A stretch of 64,000 bases of DNA from Sycobia sp. Sy_11 (GCA_018907035.1 JACCIC010000003.1:7541001-7605000); one strand, 5' to 3'. Shown: positions 37,870-49,425, counted from the stretch's first letter. Notes: generated by a model from the sequence alone, not told the origin. Numbers and translations are program-made.

Positions 37870-38270
37870 TAATATTTACGAAGAAGTACAAATGGAAGGC
37901 TCACTGGAACTCTTTCTCAAATGCCAAGAATTAACGATCTATGACTGCAAGCTGAACTGAGGACTTTATATAGAGTGATAGTGCAATAAGATCACATCAG
38001 CTCTATCGCTCTGATAAAAAGGTTCTTGGTAGAAGTTGAGGACGTCTAGGCGTGTAGCTTACAGTGGACACTGAGTTCGCTGCTGTTATGGAAATCATAA
38101 TTGACTACAGAAGAATGCGCTACTGTCCAAATAAAATCGACATCCACATCAACTATCTAATTGTATTTTTTGTCAAGAAACGTCGAACACCTCTTTACAC
38201 ATGTTCTGCAATTATTTAATGTTAAGGACTAAGAAAACTTCTCTTTAACCCTGGATAACTGAACAAGATG
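37870..38270 (+). pseudogene. possible decayed non-LTR retrotransposon 3' coding fragment
   Basis: The stretch has broken frames with short stretches resembling the end of LINE-type reverse transcriptase polyproteins. At 38162-38209 the plus frame reads Cys-x2-Cys-x8-His-x2-Cys, close to the Cys-x2-Cys-x8-His-x4-Cys element near the C-terminus of many such proteins. At 37998-38036 another frame reads QLYRSDKKVLGRS, loosely like the Arg-Leu-Tyr ... Gly-Arg-Gly-Leu block upstream of it. Several stops and frame changes separate the two, so this would be an old inactive copy. No poly(A) tail or target-site duplication was identified. The assignment rests on weak motif similarity. Confidence 0.22.
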
Positions 38271-38562
38271 ATCAGGGTATGAGGTACCTGTAAAATAAAA
38301 CTCTATGATTGAATTCTTGGATTTGATTCAGATCTAAAGGTCAGTCAAGGGAGTGCAAAGATATTGACTATCAGGCGTCAGGAATAACGGTAATTATTCC
38401 AAACTATACTTTTATTAATAAAAATAAAATATAGAAATTAATAGTTGTAAAAATCAAAAATTCCGATAAAAATGAAAAAAAAACTTTATCAAACCCTTTG
38501 AATTCGGATGATAATTTGTACCCCAAACTATATATCGCCAGTGCTTGAGCTCGGTTGCTGTC

Positions 38563-38580
38563 TGGGTGTTCGAATACCCA
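38563..38580. repeat. 18-bp near-palindrome
   Basis: TGGGTGTTCGAATACCCA reads the same on both strands except for two positions that would be G-U pairs. It contains TTCGAA and superficially resembles a tRNA T-arm (B box), but no tRNA fold surrounds it. Confidence 0.5.
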
Positions 38581-39286
38581 TCCACTCATCGTTGCCTCAT
38601 CCTCTGACTACAGTCCTCTTCATTCTTTCCTGCCCGATCGGCCCCAAACGAAGTTTTTTTCCCATCATATAATATCAATTAGAAAAGATACATATTAAGA
38701 AGTAAATTATACAGCAAGTACGCAGACCCGTGTAATATACTTATTTAACCTACCATTTATCCTCGCGATTTCTCTTTCTCTCACTTTCGGCGCACGACAA
38801 CGTCGATTGAAAAGCGCTCAACGAGCACAGCCGGCAGGTCTGTAATATTAATCAGGCCGATATATACTCCTGAATAAACGATTCTCTTCCTCGTCGCGGG
38901 GCCTCTGCTGTATCTCGTTAATCTACAATACGCGCACATATCACGCATAGCGAGGAGGCGTATGGAGATATGGAATTATTTAAAGCGTATATATATATAG
39001 ATTATAACGAATATTACAGACGCAGCCTTTGTTTAATAGGCTCCAGCTTGTTTGTCGCTGTGTGAGCATTATATATAGCAGCGTGCCCACATGGATCGCG
39101 GAGAAAGTAAAAGAATCGCAAGAATCGCCGATCGCGAATGACATATATATATTTTGTCTCCAAGCACAGTGGTTGAATATATAAATATAGCTTATTGGTT
39201 ATGTGGATAATATGATGCGCGACGCTATAAAAAGCCCTCACCTCCTCCATGTCGTTCTCTCATCGTATGTACAATATCGGAACGTC

Positions 39287-39310
39287 ACGATCGCACGATC
39301 GTACGATCAT
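39287..39310. repeat. 8-bp tandem repeat, three copies
   Basis: ACGATCGC, ACGATCGT and ACGATCAT follow one another. Each unit contains a near-palindromic CGATCG core. Confidence 0.75.
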
Positions 39311-40637
39311 CATTGTTTTTGATGTCACTTTCTTCCTTTCTCCGCCGTCCCCCGTGTCTCGCCTCTCCGTCCCATCATTCTGGTTGCGCAATTTTCACCG
39401 TGTACGAGGTTCCTCACTTTTTATACGATTCCGCAAATAATAGCTTCGCTAAGAACGAAAGCCGTTGTCTTTATGGGCGATCGAAGGAAATGTGAGATTT
39501 ACAAGGAAAATGGCGAGCGAGATATAAACAAAGAGTATACCGCAAGCGGAATCCTCCACTTAACTTCACGTATGTGAGCATATAGTTTTTAACGACCGTC
39601 TAGCTGAAATGTCAATATTTCCTGCTGGTTAGCTTTATTCACGTTGCTCTGTAATTATAACAAACTAAAAATTCTAGTTGATAACTGATTATCTCGATAA
39701 TTGTCGGGTTAAAATCGTACCAGAGCCATTAGAAAATTAATATCTCGATAATGGCAATATTAATTACGAACGCGTGGACACAGAGAGCAATAAGATAATA
39801 ACAGTCTTGCCGTATATATATATACACATGCACATATAATACGCGTACTCCGCATCAGGAAGACAAGATAAACGAAATTGGGATCTTTTTTGTCTCTTAC
39901 AGCGGTCGCGTGAAAATTTGATTAATTATATACATATTTCGTGTTTCAGGAATTCAGCTCGATTACTCGAAAATTACTTTCGCTTTCATTTTTGTCAGCG
40001 GTAAAAGTAGGCGCACGCTCGTGCAATGTAAAAAGTGGGACGATCGCGTGTTTCCATTTCTAGCTAACTAAATGTTTGAGACCGCCTTCGATGTTGTCGA
40101 TATGTAATATACATATGTGCGCCAGTTAATATTATGTAAGAGCGGTACGGGGATATGCATGACTTAAGAGCGGAAAATTTGAAAGATTTTTAGATAAATG
40201 ATTACAGTATACGATGCATAAATATTAATTTTTTTGTAATTAATTTTTTTTACCATAAATTCTTGTTTTCATATATTTTCACTTACAAATATTCAAACTC
40301 ATATTTTTGAAAGTATGTTTACATTTCAGATTATAAAATCTCTGTCTTTGACAATCAAATCATTGTCCCCCTTATGCCAAGCATTTCACGAAATCCCAAT
40401 TTCAAAGAACAGAATGTATTTTTTTATAATTATTTACTATCTTTGTTTTGTTATTCAGCAAACTCTAAAATAAACTTCATATATTAGAAACAGGATCCAA
40501 AAAATAACTTGTCAGAATACAACTACGCGTCTCGTTTATTGGTTTTTTGGGATATGATCAAATTCAAAATCCGCTGAGTGCTTTATTTTAGTACATCAGA
40601 AATTTTCTACATTTAAAAAAAAAAAAAATTAAAAATT

Positions 40638-40862
40638 CAATTTGAATGTCCAATCTTCGTATGTGGATTTGGAATTTGTGTTTAATGGAATAAAAGTTTG
40701 AATATTTTGGACTTGTATAAACCTATGTCAATTGTATAATTCATACATTTATGTAGAGTTATGCATTTGAATTTAGCATCCAAGAAAATTACACGAGATT
40801 TGCATATGTATGTTTGTTTTTAGAATTTGTGTCAAAGGTATAAAATACTTATTATTCGACTT
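40638..40862. repeat. degenerate direct repeat, two copies
   Basis: Copy one (about 40638-40714) and copy two (about 40763-40862) share in order ATTTGAAT, GTATGT, GAATTTGTGT, a GG-ATAAAA block and a final GACTT, with indels between. A 14-A run (40615-40628) lies just before copy one. This may be an old local duplication. Confidence 0.35.
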
Positions 40863-41168
40863 ATTTTCATTTCATTAATCCTCATTTATAATTAACCTAA
40901 TACAACACTGGACAGTTTCAATTCAAATTCAATTATCCATCGGGAACATGTTTGCGCAACGGGACATAAGGAAAACTTAGAGGAGGAAGAAGCAAGTCCG
41001 CAGTTGAATTCTAACAACGCAACTAACGTTGTGTACACTTTGCCACCTCGGTCGCCTTCGGTCCACTAGAGAATATCGAGACCAGTTGCGCAACCAGGCC
41101 ACCGCCAATAATTTTTCACCCGAGACATTATAAAGAAAATCGCGCATTGGCGCGGGTGCGCGCATATA

Positions 41169-41171
<3 letters not shown>

Positions 41172-41213
<42 letters not shown>
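41172..41213. repeat. (TA)n microsatellite
   Basis: 42-bp TA tract; first of four TA tracts within 670 bp. Confidence 0.95.
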
Positions 41214-41216
<3 letters not shown>

Positions 41217-41385
41217 TATAGAAACAGCTGATCGATCCACCTCCCCGTGCGGTGCGGTGCGCGTGCGGGAGAGTTGATGCAGGCATGAGGCCAATGACTG
41301 CGAGCCGCCCCTTGATAAAATTCCGCGCATACCTTCACTTTCACTGTATGCGTGTGTGGCTGTTTGGCGTACATATACATATATC

Positions 41386-41395
<10 letters not shown>

Positions 41396-41433
<38 letters not shown>
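41396..41433. repeat. (AT)n microsatellite
   Basis: 38-bp tract preceded by interrupted TA/CA repeats from 41371. Confidence 0.95.
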
Positions 41434-41434
<1 letters not shown>

Positions 41435-41550
41435 GCATCTATACGTGTGTGTCTACAGTTCCGCGGACGATATATATATACATATACTGGTCGTCGTCTT
41501 TGTCGTCCTCGTGTCCTCTCGCGGATGCGGGCGAGATGCTTTGTTCCCTA

Positions 41551-41585
41551 CCCCCCCCCCCCCCGGGGATGTGGAAATCTACGGC

Positions 41586-41626
<41 letters not shown>
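41551..41626. repeat. C14-G4 run and (TA)n microsatellite
   Basis: A 14-C run followed by GGGG (41551-41568), then a 40-bp TA tract (41587-41626). Confidence 0.95.
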
Positions 41627-41629
<3 letters not shown>

Positions 41630-41748
41630 GACAGTAGAGCGGGGTATAAAGGTGAGCATGAGGCATCCAGCAACGTGGGAGGGGGGGGGGTAGAGATAGA
41701 GATAAGCGTCGAAAAAGGGAAAAAGATGAGTGAAAATTATGACCGGGG

Positions 41749-41783
41749 GTGGCGGCAGCAACGGCAGCAGCAGCAGCAGCAGT

Positions 41784-41838
<55 letters not shown>
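41749..41838. repeat. (CAG)n and (TA)n microsatellites
   Basis: Interrupted GGC/CAG triplets (41749-41782), then a 48-bp TA tract (41791-41838). Confidence 0.95.
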
Positions 41839-41841
<3 letters not shown>

Positions 41842-41994
41842 GGATTGTACGTACATACATATAAGAGCGCGATGTATATAAGGAGGATACCAAGAGGATA
41901 CGCACATATAGCTCTCGGAGAGTTATCCTTGATCGTACACGTATATATTTACACTTTGTACTTTCGAAAAATATGCGGATATACAAGCAAGGGT

Positions 41995-42004
<10 letters not shown>

Positions 42005-42031
<27 letters not shown>
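42005..42031. repeat. (GA)n microsatellite
   Basis: 27-bp GA tract. Confidence 0.95.
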
Positions 42032-42034
<3 letters not shown>

Positions 42035-44079
42035 GGGGGGCGGTCGGGACATTTTTTCCTCTTCGTAGGCCGGAGTTATTTACATTGAGCCGATCTTTTC
42101 ACGCCTTTAATATCGTCTGCGTGTATTTTTATTATTTATTTTTTTTATTGTTGTTCAATTCGCGTTTGACCACTATAACGATATTTTTTTTGTCCCCCGT
42201 GACCTATTATTCAAACGAGTTTATAGAAGGCGAGAAAGTCGCCATTGGCCCGGTGCAAAGCTCTCGGACATCCGAGAAGTTTGAAACGGAATGTTTCTTA
42301 AATGTATATATATATACGTATATGTATACACAAAATTTTGTAATTTATCAAAATTTCACTGTAATTATATAAAGTAGCTCTTATTCATAGCGCTGACGGT
42401 AAATAAGGAGCGTGTCCAGGCGATACGCGTATTTAATAAACAAAACGGGCGTGAATTTTTTAGGTGTGTGTTTCCCGTCCGTAATCCGAAATCGGCACTG
42501 GAATCTGACGGGTTACCGGATTACAACTTTTCCTGTCTTTACAGCGCTCAATTTATCTCGATCGGCTTTACGAATATATTTTCAACGACACTTGTGAAAT
42601 TCATTTAATCTATAACACTCTGCGAGTACGGTAAATTTCGGTTGATCGCTGTGTATATCTGAAAAACAATTATTTCGAGAAATTTTAATATACAAACACA
42701 TTGATTTTATCTTTACGAACGTTCGCAAATTCATTGAAATGGTCTCTTTGGTACATTGGATGAAAACGATAGTCTTTTATAAATCGTGTACATTTATAGT
42801 CGTTTAGTTTATACACGTGGCTGAGGGCATTGTTCGAATTTCAAACTCGTTGGAAAGTTTCGGGAGTGGACGAAGGGAGCAGGCTGCTCGGAATTCGTCG
42901 GCGCTCGTCGCGGCCCGGCGAACCCTTCAGGTATTCCCGTAGACTATACGTTGGGCATAATAACTTTTTGTTCTTTGAGAACGTCTAGTTCGGCCTAGTA
43001 GTGTGCCGCGTAGTCGCGTCGCGTTTGAATACAGGCGCTACCATAACGATCGTTTAAGCGTCCTACAGTAAATACATTATTACCTATGTATTCGATTCCC
43101 CGGTAGTTTTAAATAATGCGTAGCGCGTACTTCTCAGGTAAAACATGGATATGGAGGAGGATTGAAAAATAAAATGTGTATACGATGAGTGAAGCAGCAA
43201 AAGCGCAATTATCGTTGAAATAGATGCAAACGAATATTTCACAGAGTTCTGACAGAAAGCGTTTTTTTATTATGGAAGCGACGGCCTTCGAGCTTCTTTA
43301 GCGAAGTCCGAATTTAAGGCCGCCAAAAATATATACAAACTGCATGGACCAGAGGAATACTTTCTTAAAATGTGCACGCGATTATTTTTTTTTTCTCCAA
43401 ACAGTAGCAGTAATCGAATCGGCATAATTCCGAAAGTTTTCAACACGCGATTGCGTGAATTTTTTTTTGGTTCAAAATTGTTGCAAAAATGCATAATAAA
43501 ATTTTCTATGAGATTGTGTTTTGGTTTTTCTTTCAGACGAAAATAGTTTTCCACGGCATGAAGGTCACAGTTGCTTGTTTATTATCTTATGCTTTTTTCT
43601 TTTTTTTATTAAACAATGTCAAAAATGCTCTATATATTAAATTCAAGTGCTTCTTTTATTATAGAGAAAAATTGTAATACTCCCTCGATTGTGAATCAAT
43701 TTGATGATGAATTCAATATAAATATATATTGTTCATTATGATCGATTTTAATAAAATTTTAAACAAATACTTTAATAAAGAAAGATTTTAAAAATCGAAA
43801 GGTAAAAGACGTTATATCGTACAATCGCTTAAAATAAAATGAAAACGGCAAAAATTCAAAAGTCTTAACCTACATTAGCGAATTGTTCATATACAAAAGG
43901 AATACAGCCGGGAAAATAGAGCACTTAATTTGAAATTAAAAAAAAATAACCGATGACCCCAATCCCGTTAGCTCATAACATCCTGAAAAATTGTATATAA
44001 TAACTTAAACTGATTCGCGCTTGCGGCGCCTAAATATACCGCTCGATCCTGCACGCGCGCCTATACAATCCAAAATCTC

Positions 44080-44084
<5 letters not shown>
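42032..44084. other. repeat-poor non-coding sequence
   Basis: GC-richer patch near 42830-43150 with donor-like TTCAG|GTATTC (cut after about 42930) and CTCAG|GTAAAA (near 43138). The 36 codons before the first are open but unrecognised and lack a start codon. Confidence 0.45.

Positions 44085-44116
<32 letters not shown>
44085..44116. repeat. (TC)n microsatellite
   Basis: 32-bp TC tract; inverted partner of the GA tract at 44661. Confidence 0.95.
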
Positions 44117-44121
<5 letters not shown>

Positions 44122-44125
44122 ATGA

Positions 44126-44130
<5 letters not shown>

Positions 44131-44184
<54 letters not shown>
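44131..44184. repeat. (TA)n microsatellite
   Basis: 54-bp pure TA tract. Confidence 0.95.
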
Positions 44185-44187
<3 letters not shown>

Positions 44188-44382
44188 TTTTGACCGCTGC
44201 GGGCGCGCGCGAAAAGTGAGAGAGAAAGGAAGAGAAACAAAGAGAGGCCAGGGTGAAGAAGACGAGCGAAAGAAAAGAGATCTGACAGAGTAAATATACA
44301 GCCCACGGCGTGCGATGCAAAAAGTCGTGACTTGAAAAACATCCACCTCCACCTCCTACTCCTCCCGCCCCCCTCCACAACG

Positions 44383-44385
<3 letters not shown>

Positions 44386-44427
<42 letters not shown>
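44386..44427. repeat. (AT)n microsatellite
   Basis: 42-bp tract after a CCT/CCA-rich patch. Confidence 0.95.
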
Positions 44428-44431
<4 letters not shown>

Positions 44432-44644
44432 AAAAACATCTCCGGCGAGCTTGTGCCTCTCGTGGCCGCGTGTTTATATACATGGGAGGAAACGAGAAAA
44501 ACAGCACGCCCTCCTCCCGTTTTTCAAAGGTCCGGGGCGCAAGAGGTGCAAGTTTCATATATAACACACCTACTTATACATACATCTCCATGCAACGCAC
44601 GCGCACAAATACAACCGGCCTCGTGCCAGCGCGCGCGGGAGGTT

Positions 44645-44657
44645 GAGCGAGCGAGCG

Positions 44658-44705
<48 letters not shown>
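44645..44705. repeat. (GAGC)n-(GA)n microsatellite
   Basis: Four GAGC-like units, then 45 bp of pure GA; part of the candidate promoter. Confidence 0.95.
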
Positions 44706-44708
<3 letters not shown>

Positions 44709-44836
44709 CGCGTGAGAACGGGGATTCGCGGCAAGCGCGTGATAATGCATGCATCGGTACACAATCCGCGCGCGCCGCGTGGCTCGCGGGCCACGCGGCG
44801 TATATAAGCCGTGATCGACCGTTAAGTTCGGTCGAC
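44645..44836 (+). promoter_or_regulatory. candidate core promoter with GAGA tract, GC palindrome and TATA box
   Basis: In order: a (GAGC)n/(GA)n tract (44645-44705), a perfect 10-bp GC-rich inverted repeat (44773-44782 with 44791-44800), TATATAAG immediately after it (44801-44808), and TCGGTC at 44828-44833, which matches the insect initiator TCAGTY at five of six positions. The initiator G that replaces A lies 29 bp from the TATA start, the spacing expected for a transcription start. The start site falls inside a second inverted repeat (44815-44821 with 44829-44835). GA tracts bind GAGA factor in insects. A downstream frame (ATG at 44928) continues to a weak donor-like TAG|GTAAAT near 45050. 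No recognised product supports a gene here. Confidence 0.3.
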
Positions 44837-45767
44837 TACGTACACACGCGCGGGCACACAGAGCCGTACACAAATATGTAGGATAAAGTCGCGCGGCGAT
44901 GCAACGTCTAACGCGTGCACGAGGCGCATGTCCCGATGGCACGGCGAGCAGGGAAGAAGAGAGACGGGGAGATTTTTCTCCGCGAAGAGGATGACGCCAG
45001 CGTATGAGCGCATGGGGCAAGGTCGGGGATGTTTCGACGTGGGCGTAGGTAAATCGGTAATCACCACTGGTCTCGACGATGATGCACTTGTTAACTTCCG
45101 GGAGAAGGAGACTTGCAGAGGGCCTTGGGCAGATATTATTAGCTGAATTATGGGCGATCACGATTTATATGGCAGGTTTCTAAATTCCATTTGGAAAAAA
45201 GGGGGATATTGCACGTTTTTAGTAAAATTACACTCATTTGTATTTTATTGGATCAATGATATTTATAATGTACCATTATGTGCGGTGCGGGAATTAAACT
45301 TTTCTTATGTTATTTCTGATAAATATATAATAAATTAGTTTTATAATAAGTATATATAAATATGTATGTATGTACATTGTACATATACTGAAAAAGAATT
45401 TATTTAATTAGTTAACAAAAAAAATATTAGTTGAATCAAATACATACGTATTCGAAATGAATTTAGTTGATAAAAGCCATCTAAAAATTTACTTCAAATT
45501 AATAAGTAAATTTTTTTTCACTACGCTTGAACGACCACAGTTATTACAATATCCGAATTGGCAATGCGCGGAAACGAAGTTCAAATCTTGATCTAAACTT
45601 CTCCATATATCTCCGCCGATCATCTTCAGTGAGAGGAAATACGTATTTGCTGTTTTCGTGTTGTTTTCGAATCAAATCGAAGACATTCGGGAGATTGCTC
45701 GATTCTTTATATATCACATAAGTCCGAATGGAGATGCGAACGATACAATGAAAAGGGCGTAATCTCG

Positions 45768-45769
<2 letters not shown>
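44837..45769. other. CpG-rich, then AT-rich non-coding sequence
   Basis: GC-rich to about 45130. A 72-codon frame (44928-45146) could be a first exon of the candidate promoter but has no recognised domain. Confidence 0.4.

Positions 45770-45821
<52 letters not shown>
45770..45821. repeat. (TA)n microsatellite
   Basis: 52-bp tract about 50 bp before the donor-like sites at 45870. Confidence 0.95.
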
Positions 45822-45822
<1 letters not shown>

Positions 45823-45860
45823 CAGTCAGAACTTCAGAATCGAAACTTATAATCGCACTA

Positions 45861-45945
45861 CACTTATCAGGTAAGTGCGTCTCCTAATAATACGTACATT
45901 TGAAACGTCCGAGGAAAAATAATATCCGTTTCGCTACAGGTAAGC
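45861..45945 (+). other. two strong splice-donor matches 69 bp apart
   Basis: ATCAG|GTAAGT (cut after 45870) and CTACAG|GTAAGC (cut after 45939) both fit the metazoan 5' splice-site consensus very well. The 69-bp spacing is a multiple of three, but the interval contains stops in frame, so simple in-frame alternative use is unlikely. No recognisable exon precedes them. Confidence 0.2.
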
Positions 45946-46197
45946 GGAACGATGCTTTCGAATAATATAATTATTATTGTCCGTGACTTACGAACGGTCA
46001 CACAGTTCCGAGAATACAGCGCTAATCCGCGTTCAAGGAATCTAGCGGGTGTTATATTATATATTACAGATGATTTTACTCATTGGCAACGAGCGCTGCG
46101 CTACGAGAAAGGGCGGAGCGGTAAGGGGCCGGGGGTAGGGGGGTTCGAGGAGGAAAGAAAGAATTTTGTCCCGCTTGGACGAATGGTCGACCTGCCT

Positions 46198-46199
<2 letters not shown>

Positions 46200-46243
<44 letters not shown>
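46200..46243. repeat. (TA)n microsatellite
   Basis: 44-bp pure TA tract. Confidence 0.95.
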
Positions 46244-46244
<1 letters not shown>

Positions 46245-46603
46245 GGAAAATGCCTTCAGTCGCATTCTCGCATTATTTACAACCGTGAAAGCCATTTTAT
46301 CTTGATTCATTACGAAACTTTTTATTTTTTACCTTCGCTCAATTGTGTCCGATTGCGTAGCTTTTTTCGCGCTTTTACTGTGTACACGTATGTACGTACT
46401 ATTTTTCCTCTCGAAATTACAATAATATTGACGAACAGCGCCTATGACCTTTCCAAAAACTTTCCATTAGCATTCGTAGAGAGATCGTGCTGCTGAATAT
46501 CATCCGGTTTGCAATAATAATGTACCGTATTTGAAAAAGAGGAGCTAAACTTACGCATATTTTGATACCGTAGAATGCTAATTTATAAAGTCTCTTTTGT
46601 TAA

Positions 46604-46928
46604 ACGGGGTGGAGCTAGTAATATTGATTCTCGAACCAACCAAATAGAAGAGCATACATAACAAATAGACATACGGAAATTTTATTCAAATTTTTCATTG
46701 TAAAAAACAAGCCTATATACGTATATTCAGAGAGGAGCATCTCTCGGACACAATAGGCTTCAGCTAGTCTATGAAAACTGTTTTTAAATAATACAAAGAT
46801 ACGCATAGTGCTCTGAAAAAGGCATTCAATTTGCCAAGATATTATATGTTCGGTTTTCCATATGCATTGATTATAATATTGACAACGTTGTCCAGGACGA
46901 TTATCCAATTTCCAGACGGTCACCCTGT
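46604..46928. mobile_element. possible miniature DNA transposon with degenerate ends
   Basis: The right boundary, read on the minus strand, begins ACAGGGTGACC (plus 46918-46928), a CAGGGTG-type terminus seen in several DNA transposon families. The left boundary begins ACGGGGTGG near 46604. The two agree at most of the first ten positions and only patchily further in. The interior is AT-rich and carries a 111-codon minus-strand frame (46615-46950) with no recognised domain; since that frame runs past the proposed right end, it is probably incidental. No target-site duplication was found. Confidence 0.22.
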
Positions 46929-47469
46929 GCGAAATGAGTAGACACACCACGATCTAATATCAAGAATGACGATCTCTTCAGCCGCACATCGATTTTGTCC
47001 GTGTGCATGTGTGTGCCTATGTGATCTTTCGATCGGTATGGCAATTTAGACACGGGACTCGTTCAAAGAAATCAATTTTTTTAGCGCGCATGTCTGTAAT
47101 ACCGATTGCACGAGTACAAACGCGAGCTTTTACTCAAACTTATAGGTTCTCACCTTCGCTCTCCACTATTCTCTATCTATATATATATCTTGCATATGTA
47201 AGCCGACAGACAGAGAAAGAGAGGGGAGGAATGATGTTTCGCTCGGTTAATTAACTGCGAGCGTCGGTCGAATCCCTCGCGCGCATATAAATCTCGTTCG
47301 TTAAAGCGGATAAATACGCAAAAAGAGACGCGCCCCGCACAAATCTCGCGGATTAAAAAGTCAATTAAAAGTACCGCGGCAGCGTTGAGCACTCCTCCGC
47401 GTTGTATATACAAATAAATGTATAAATAGCTCCGAGTCCTTTAATGCAATGAGAGTCTCCCTTGTTTCG

Positions 47470-47471
<2 letters not shown>
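46929..47471. other. mixed non-coding sequence
   Basis: Unique sequence; no gene recognised. Confidence 0.45.

Positions 47472-47518
<47 letters not shown>
47472..47518. repeat. (TA)n microsatellite
   Basis: 47-bp pure TA tract. Confidence 0.95.
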
Positions 47519-47519
<1 letters not shown>

Positions 47520-47583
47520 ATCGGCCCATGCACGTGCACGTAACGAGTGCCAAGAGCCAAGTATCAACAAGGGAGAAAGAGGG

Positions 47584-47593
47584 AGAGAGAGAG

Positions 47594-47642
<49 letters not shown>

Positions 47643-47652
47643 GAGAGAGAGG
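47584..47652. repeat. (GA)n microsatellite
   Basis: 69-bp GA tract with CG and TG interruptions; one of the longest GA arrays here. Confidence 0.95.
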
Positions 47653-47833
47653 AGGGGAGTGGGTGAGCAATGGGGCAGCGCCGGAAGGCTCGTTAATTAC
47701 TAATTAGGCCCTAACGTATCCGTTATCTTTCACGCATCGCCGCCGCGACGAGGCGCGCGGCATCTAATTTACCGGTACGGTATGCTCTCTTATAGTGAAG
47801 TCACCGGGCATTGTTCCACTCGCGTGTATATAT

Positions 47834-47835
<2 letters not shown>

Positions 47836-47877
<42 letters not shown>
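47836..47877. repeat. (GT)n microsatellite
   Basis: 42-bp GT tract after a short TA run. Confidence 0.95.
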
Positions 47878-47878
<1 letters not shown>

Positions 47879-48324
47879 ACCTGTCGACGACCGATGGCCT
47901 CGGGAGCTGCGTGATTTTTCTGCCAAGAATGTCTTTGGCGACCTCTCTGTTCATTATACTCTGTGCTCCCAAAATATATTTTTACTGTTCTAGCGTTTTG
48001 TTTAAAATAATTATGAAAAAATACAAAGATCAATCATATTTACTTATAAATGGACCTGACCGATTTTCTCGTTTCAGGGATATATCAACGACCTAGGCAA
48101 CGGTCATATATGGACAGTCAAGAGGAAAGTTTTGTTAAATATATATATATATGTGATACCGCTAAACGTGGATTGAAAAAAAAAAACCCGATAAGCAGTT
48201 TAATCTAACGAGGTCTAATTAGGGATTCGCAGGTGCACGTGTAAGGAAAAAAGGTCCGATGGCGATTCAATTAGTACAATTAAGAGATTTTCTCTCTCGA
48301 CCTCTCTCGCTATATACACGAGTA

Positions 48325-48347
48325 TATATATATAGTTTATATATGTA

Positions 48348-48389
<42 letters not shown>
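48325..48389. repeat. interrupted (TA)n tract
   Basis: TA with TTTA and TG interruptions; pure from 48354 to 48389. Confidence 0.9.
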
Positions 48390-48392
<3 letters not shown>

Positions 48393-49425
48393 TATATAGT
48401 TTCATTATAATCCTTAATTATCGTTACAGTTATATATCTAAAAGGAGAGAAGTGTTGGATTTCGAGTCCCGATAATTAGGTATTGTTGCATCGGAGTCCT
48501 CGATAATTCGTAACGCTATGGGTATAACGGACGATTCCTTGGATATAAGCATTATAATGCTGTATAATAATCTCTCCAGAAAAGTTGCTTTCTAAATTTT
48601 TTTATCTAGGTTACAGATCTAACGATTAAATTAGTTAATCATGTTATAATGAAATCGATGAAATCAGATATTGATTTAATCGATTTATTTATTAATTTTT
48701 TTTTTTTAGTAATTACACATTTGTACTCTTCTGTAAATTGATATGCAAAACCTGTACCATTAAATCCAATTATCTATATATGTCAAGGTAACCTAGAATT
48801 TTATAACAAATAAACGAAGTTATTATTTTTCGAAAACGTTATATTTCCCAATGACACAAACTTCAGACTCGTAAGAACTACAGAAAAGGATTAATATAGA
48901 ACTTTAAAAGATTAAATCAAATGAACATTTAGTTTTACGTAAGAAAGATGATACGCTGTCATTAATGCTATTAGCATAGAGAATATTACACATAAAATAA
49001 TAATAAATACTAATTATTACAGGAAAGATAGAACTTTAAAGAAACTATATTCAGAATCTTGGAAACTTGTTGTCAAGAGTGTTCGTAGAAGGTTTGGTAA
49101 ATTGCTGAAAGGATTTGAGACATTTTCGAAATTATGAGTAATTAGTATAATAGTTCAACATTCTTTAAATAGATAGATATCAATGATTGAAATACTGTTT
49201 ATGAAGATCATGTCAACAAAATTTTTTAAACCACTCTAAATTTCGAAACATTCGATACACAGCCCGATATGAAGGACCCTAGTCTTGTAACAAGAAGTTC
49301 GACACTAATGTTTAAGTCGATTTTTATCTTTTCTTCAAAAACGTCCCCGGCTAAAGGATTAACCACGAAACGATACTATACTATTGTAGAAAATCGTCGG
49401 CTTATACGAAAACGTGCTATTTTTC
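48390..49425. other. AT-rich non-coding sequence
   Basis: Contains a loose local duplication of a GTCC(C/T)CGATAATT motif near 48458-48510. No gene seen. Confidence 0.5.

Larger units (their letters stand above)
38271..40637. other. repeat-poor non-coding sequence
   Basis: Contains the near-palindrome at 38563, a TATAAAAAG box at about 39226-39234 with no supported start or gene, and the 8-bp tandem at 39287. Otherwise unremarkable. Confidence 0.5.

Noticed and set aside
38520..38600. tRNA gene or tRNA-derived SINE at the TTCGAAT motif
   Set aside because: The T-arm-like palindrome has an 8-nt loop, and no acceptor stem, D-arm or anticodon arm could be drawn.
41749..42372. 207-codon plus-strand frame starting in CAG repeats
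   Set aside because: Made of triplet, TA and GA repeats followed by AT-rich sequence; no recognisable domain.
44574..45161. 195-codon minus-strand frame
   Set aside because: Ends in the GA/TC microsatellite and overlaps several alternative frames in a CpG-rich island.
47255..47300. tRNA B-box-like GGTCGAATCC
   Set aside because: No matching A box or cloverleaf around it.
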